Assembly (NCBI GenBank): GCA_050014755.1
Contig: JBEKCS010000010.1
Coordinates: 6,936-70,935, forward strand
DNA: 64,000 nucleotides
DNA from: Bog-756 sp050014755
Lineage (GTDB): Bacteria > Actinomycetota > Acidimicrobiia > Acidimicrobiales > RAAP-2
Direction: 5' to 3'
Below are positions 63,470 to 64,000 of this stretch, in pieces. A program made the translations under genes and the position numbers. The notes beneath the pieces are model-generated. The model had not been told where the DNA came from. It did not search any database and saw only the letters and a list, made by a program, of their open reading frames with translations. The stretch's first letter is position 1, and each line of letters starts with the position of its first letter.

Positions 63470-63475
63470 AGTCTA
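63470..63475 (-). promoter_or_regulatory. -10 box for leaderless parA operon
   Basis: TAGACT, then 6 bases, then the parA GTG. Confidence 0.6.
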
Positions 63476-63563
63476 GGCCTGCATCACCGCAGCCGAAGGG
63501 GGGTCGCGCCGTCCCGATCGGTCGCCCGCCCGGCAGCGCACACACATCCCCCATGACCGCCAG

Positions 63564-63637
63564 CGCCCCCGGCAGGAGTCGAACCCGCAACCTGATGGGT
63601 AGAAACCACCTGCTCTATCCAGTTGAGCTACAGGGGC
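63564..63637 (-). tRNA. tRNA-Arg (TCT)
   Basis: 74 nt on the minus strand: acceptor GCCCCTG/CGGGGGC (one G-T pair), anticodon stem GGTGG/CCATC with loop TTTCTAC (anticodon TCT), T loop TTCGACT. Discriminator G, no encoded CCA. Divergent from tRNA-His. Confidence 0.95.
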
Positions 63638-63702
63638 GAGGCCCAACGGTGCCGGATCGGGACCGGGCAACCATCGGCTTGTGCCACACTAGAGGCTCCT
63701 TG

Positions 63703-63776
63703 GTGGCCGTAGCTCAGCTGGTCAGAGCGCCGGGTTGTGATCCCGGAGGTCGCGGGTTCGAGCCCCGTCGGCCACC
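63703..63776 (+). tRNA. tRNA-His (GTG)
   Basis: Acceptor GTGGCCG/CGGCCAC, anticodon stem CCGGG/CCCGG with loop TTGTGAT (anticodon GTG), T loop TTCGAGC. The base before the acceptor (63702) is G and the discriminator is C, giving the G-1:C73 pair that marks tRNA-His. Confidence 0.97.
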
Positions 63777-63828
63777 CTCGGTGACTCGGGGCCCCGGAGT
63801 CCTGCCCGCGGGCCCCGGGCCACTACCG

Positions 63829-63834
63829 TAGGTT
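63829..63834 (+). promoter_or_regulatory. Possible -10 box for tRNA-Lys
   Basis: TAGGTT, 10 bases before the mature tRNA 5' end. No clear -35 element; GC-rich hairpins lie between it and tRNA-His. Confidence 0.35.
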
Positions 63835-63844
63835 CTACGCACAC

Positions 63845-63919
63845 GCGCCTCTAGCTCAACGGCAGAGCAACGGACTCTTAATCCGCAGGTTCTGGGTTCG
63901 AATCCCAGGGGGCGCACCA
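63845..63919 (+). tRNA. tRNA-Lys (CTT)
   Basis: Acceptor GCGCCTC/GGGGCGC, anticodon loop CTCTTAA (anticodon CTT), T arm CTGGG/CCCAG with TTCGAAT. CCA is encoded (63917-63919), unlike the Pro tRNA. The outermost anticodon-stem pair is an A-C mismatch. Confidence 0.96.
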
Positions 63920-63925
63920 GAGAGG

Positions 63926-64000
63926 TCAGGCCGGCCGCTGCAGTCCGACGCTGGACAGCGACACGACACGGGACGGCACGACCGCCTGCACCAGGCCGGC
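63926..64000 (-). CDS. Possible C-terminal end of a gene cut by the window edge
   Basis: On the minus strand a frame enters from position 64000 and runs 24 codons to TGA at 63928-63926, ending VVSLSSVGLQRPA. It is open and has no other support; too short to identify. Confidence 0.3.
   Translation of the reverse strand, partial: AGLVQAVVPSRVVSLSSVGLQRPA

Noticed and set aside
63714..63917. Minus-strand 67-residue frame (MRPLGFEPRTCGLRV)
   Set aside because: It is the well-known spurious translation antisense to tRNA genes (here His and Lys).
63564..63919. tRNA cluster as an integration site
   Set aside because: No integrase, direct repeat of a tRNA 3' end or foreign gene block is seen next to it.

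Overview
The window reads as chromosomal core sequence of a high-GC actinobacterium, most probably of the class Acidimicrobiia. I infer this from several things: GC content near 70% by eye, a WhiG-type sigma factor beside xerC and rpsB, an MtrA/MtrB/LpqB-like trio, class II DAHP synthase, an F420-type LLM oxidoreductase, a DUF5679 small protein, and a secreted propeller-repeat protein of a kind frequent in that class. No prophage, insertion sequence, CRISPR array or resistance island is visible. Most genes are on the minus strand.

Layout. 1-5.8 kb: translation/transcription operon rimP-nusA-ylxR-infB-rbfA-truB (truB is cut by the edge). 5.8-9.2 kb: terminator, possible small RNA, proS, ispG. 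9.2-17 kb: rseP, dxr, cdsA, frr, pyrH, tsf, rpsB, the classic isoprenoid/lipid/ribosome cluster. 17.2-19 kb: whiG and xerC. 19.3-23.9 kb (plus strand): an orphan Tat-exported peptide-binding lipoprotein and a response regulator/histidine kinase/GerMN lipoprotein operon. 23.9-26.2 kb: F420 oxidoreductase-nadD-membrane protein-rsfS. 26.3-29.4 kb (plus): class II DAHP synthase and a secreted propeller plus lysozyme-like protein. 29.5-36.6 kb: obgE-proB-proA, continuing through overlapping start/stop codons into moxR, a CoxE-like vWA gene and a histidine phosphatase. 36.7-43.1 kb: tyrosine phosphatase, rpmA, rplU, RNase E/G and the radical SAM pair TIGR03936/TIGR03960. 43.2-47.9 kb: elongation genes mrdA-mreD-mreC-mreB. 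48.1-53.5 kb: ndk, folC, clpX, clpP, tig. 53.6-64 kb: gpx, two GGDEF-EAL proteins, DUF5679, a Ppx/GppA phosphatase, dedA, a zinc-ribbon protein, parA and four tRNAs (Pro, Arg, His, Lys).

Two sequence-wide signals recur. First, many transcription-unit starts carry a TANNNT -10 box placed so that transcription would begin at or within a few bases of the start codon (leaderless or near-leaderless mRNAs), while others have strong Shine-Dalgarno sequences. This rule supports the chosen starts for xerC and aroG. Second, genes inside operons are repeatedly joined by 4-base overlaps (ATGA, GTGA, TTGA and one apparent ATAA), which fixes many starts and shows which genes belong to one transcript. The ATAA case implies a non-canonical AUA start for ylxR.

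I do not see one clearly new multi-gene system. The best leads are the leaderless promoter pattern and the face-to-face LLM/aroG promoter, the AUA start of ylxR, the coupling of moxR-vWA-phosphatase to proline biosynthesis, the minimal LpqB, the degenerate EAL protein with an unrecognised N-terminal domain, and the possible small RNA between proS and rimP.
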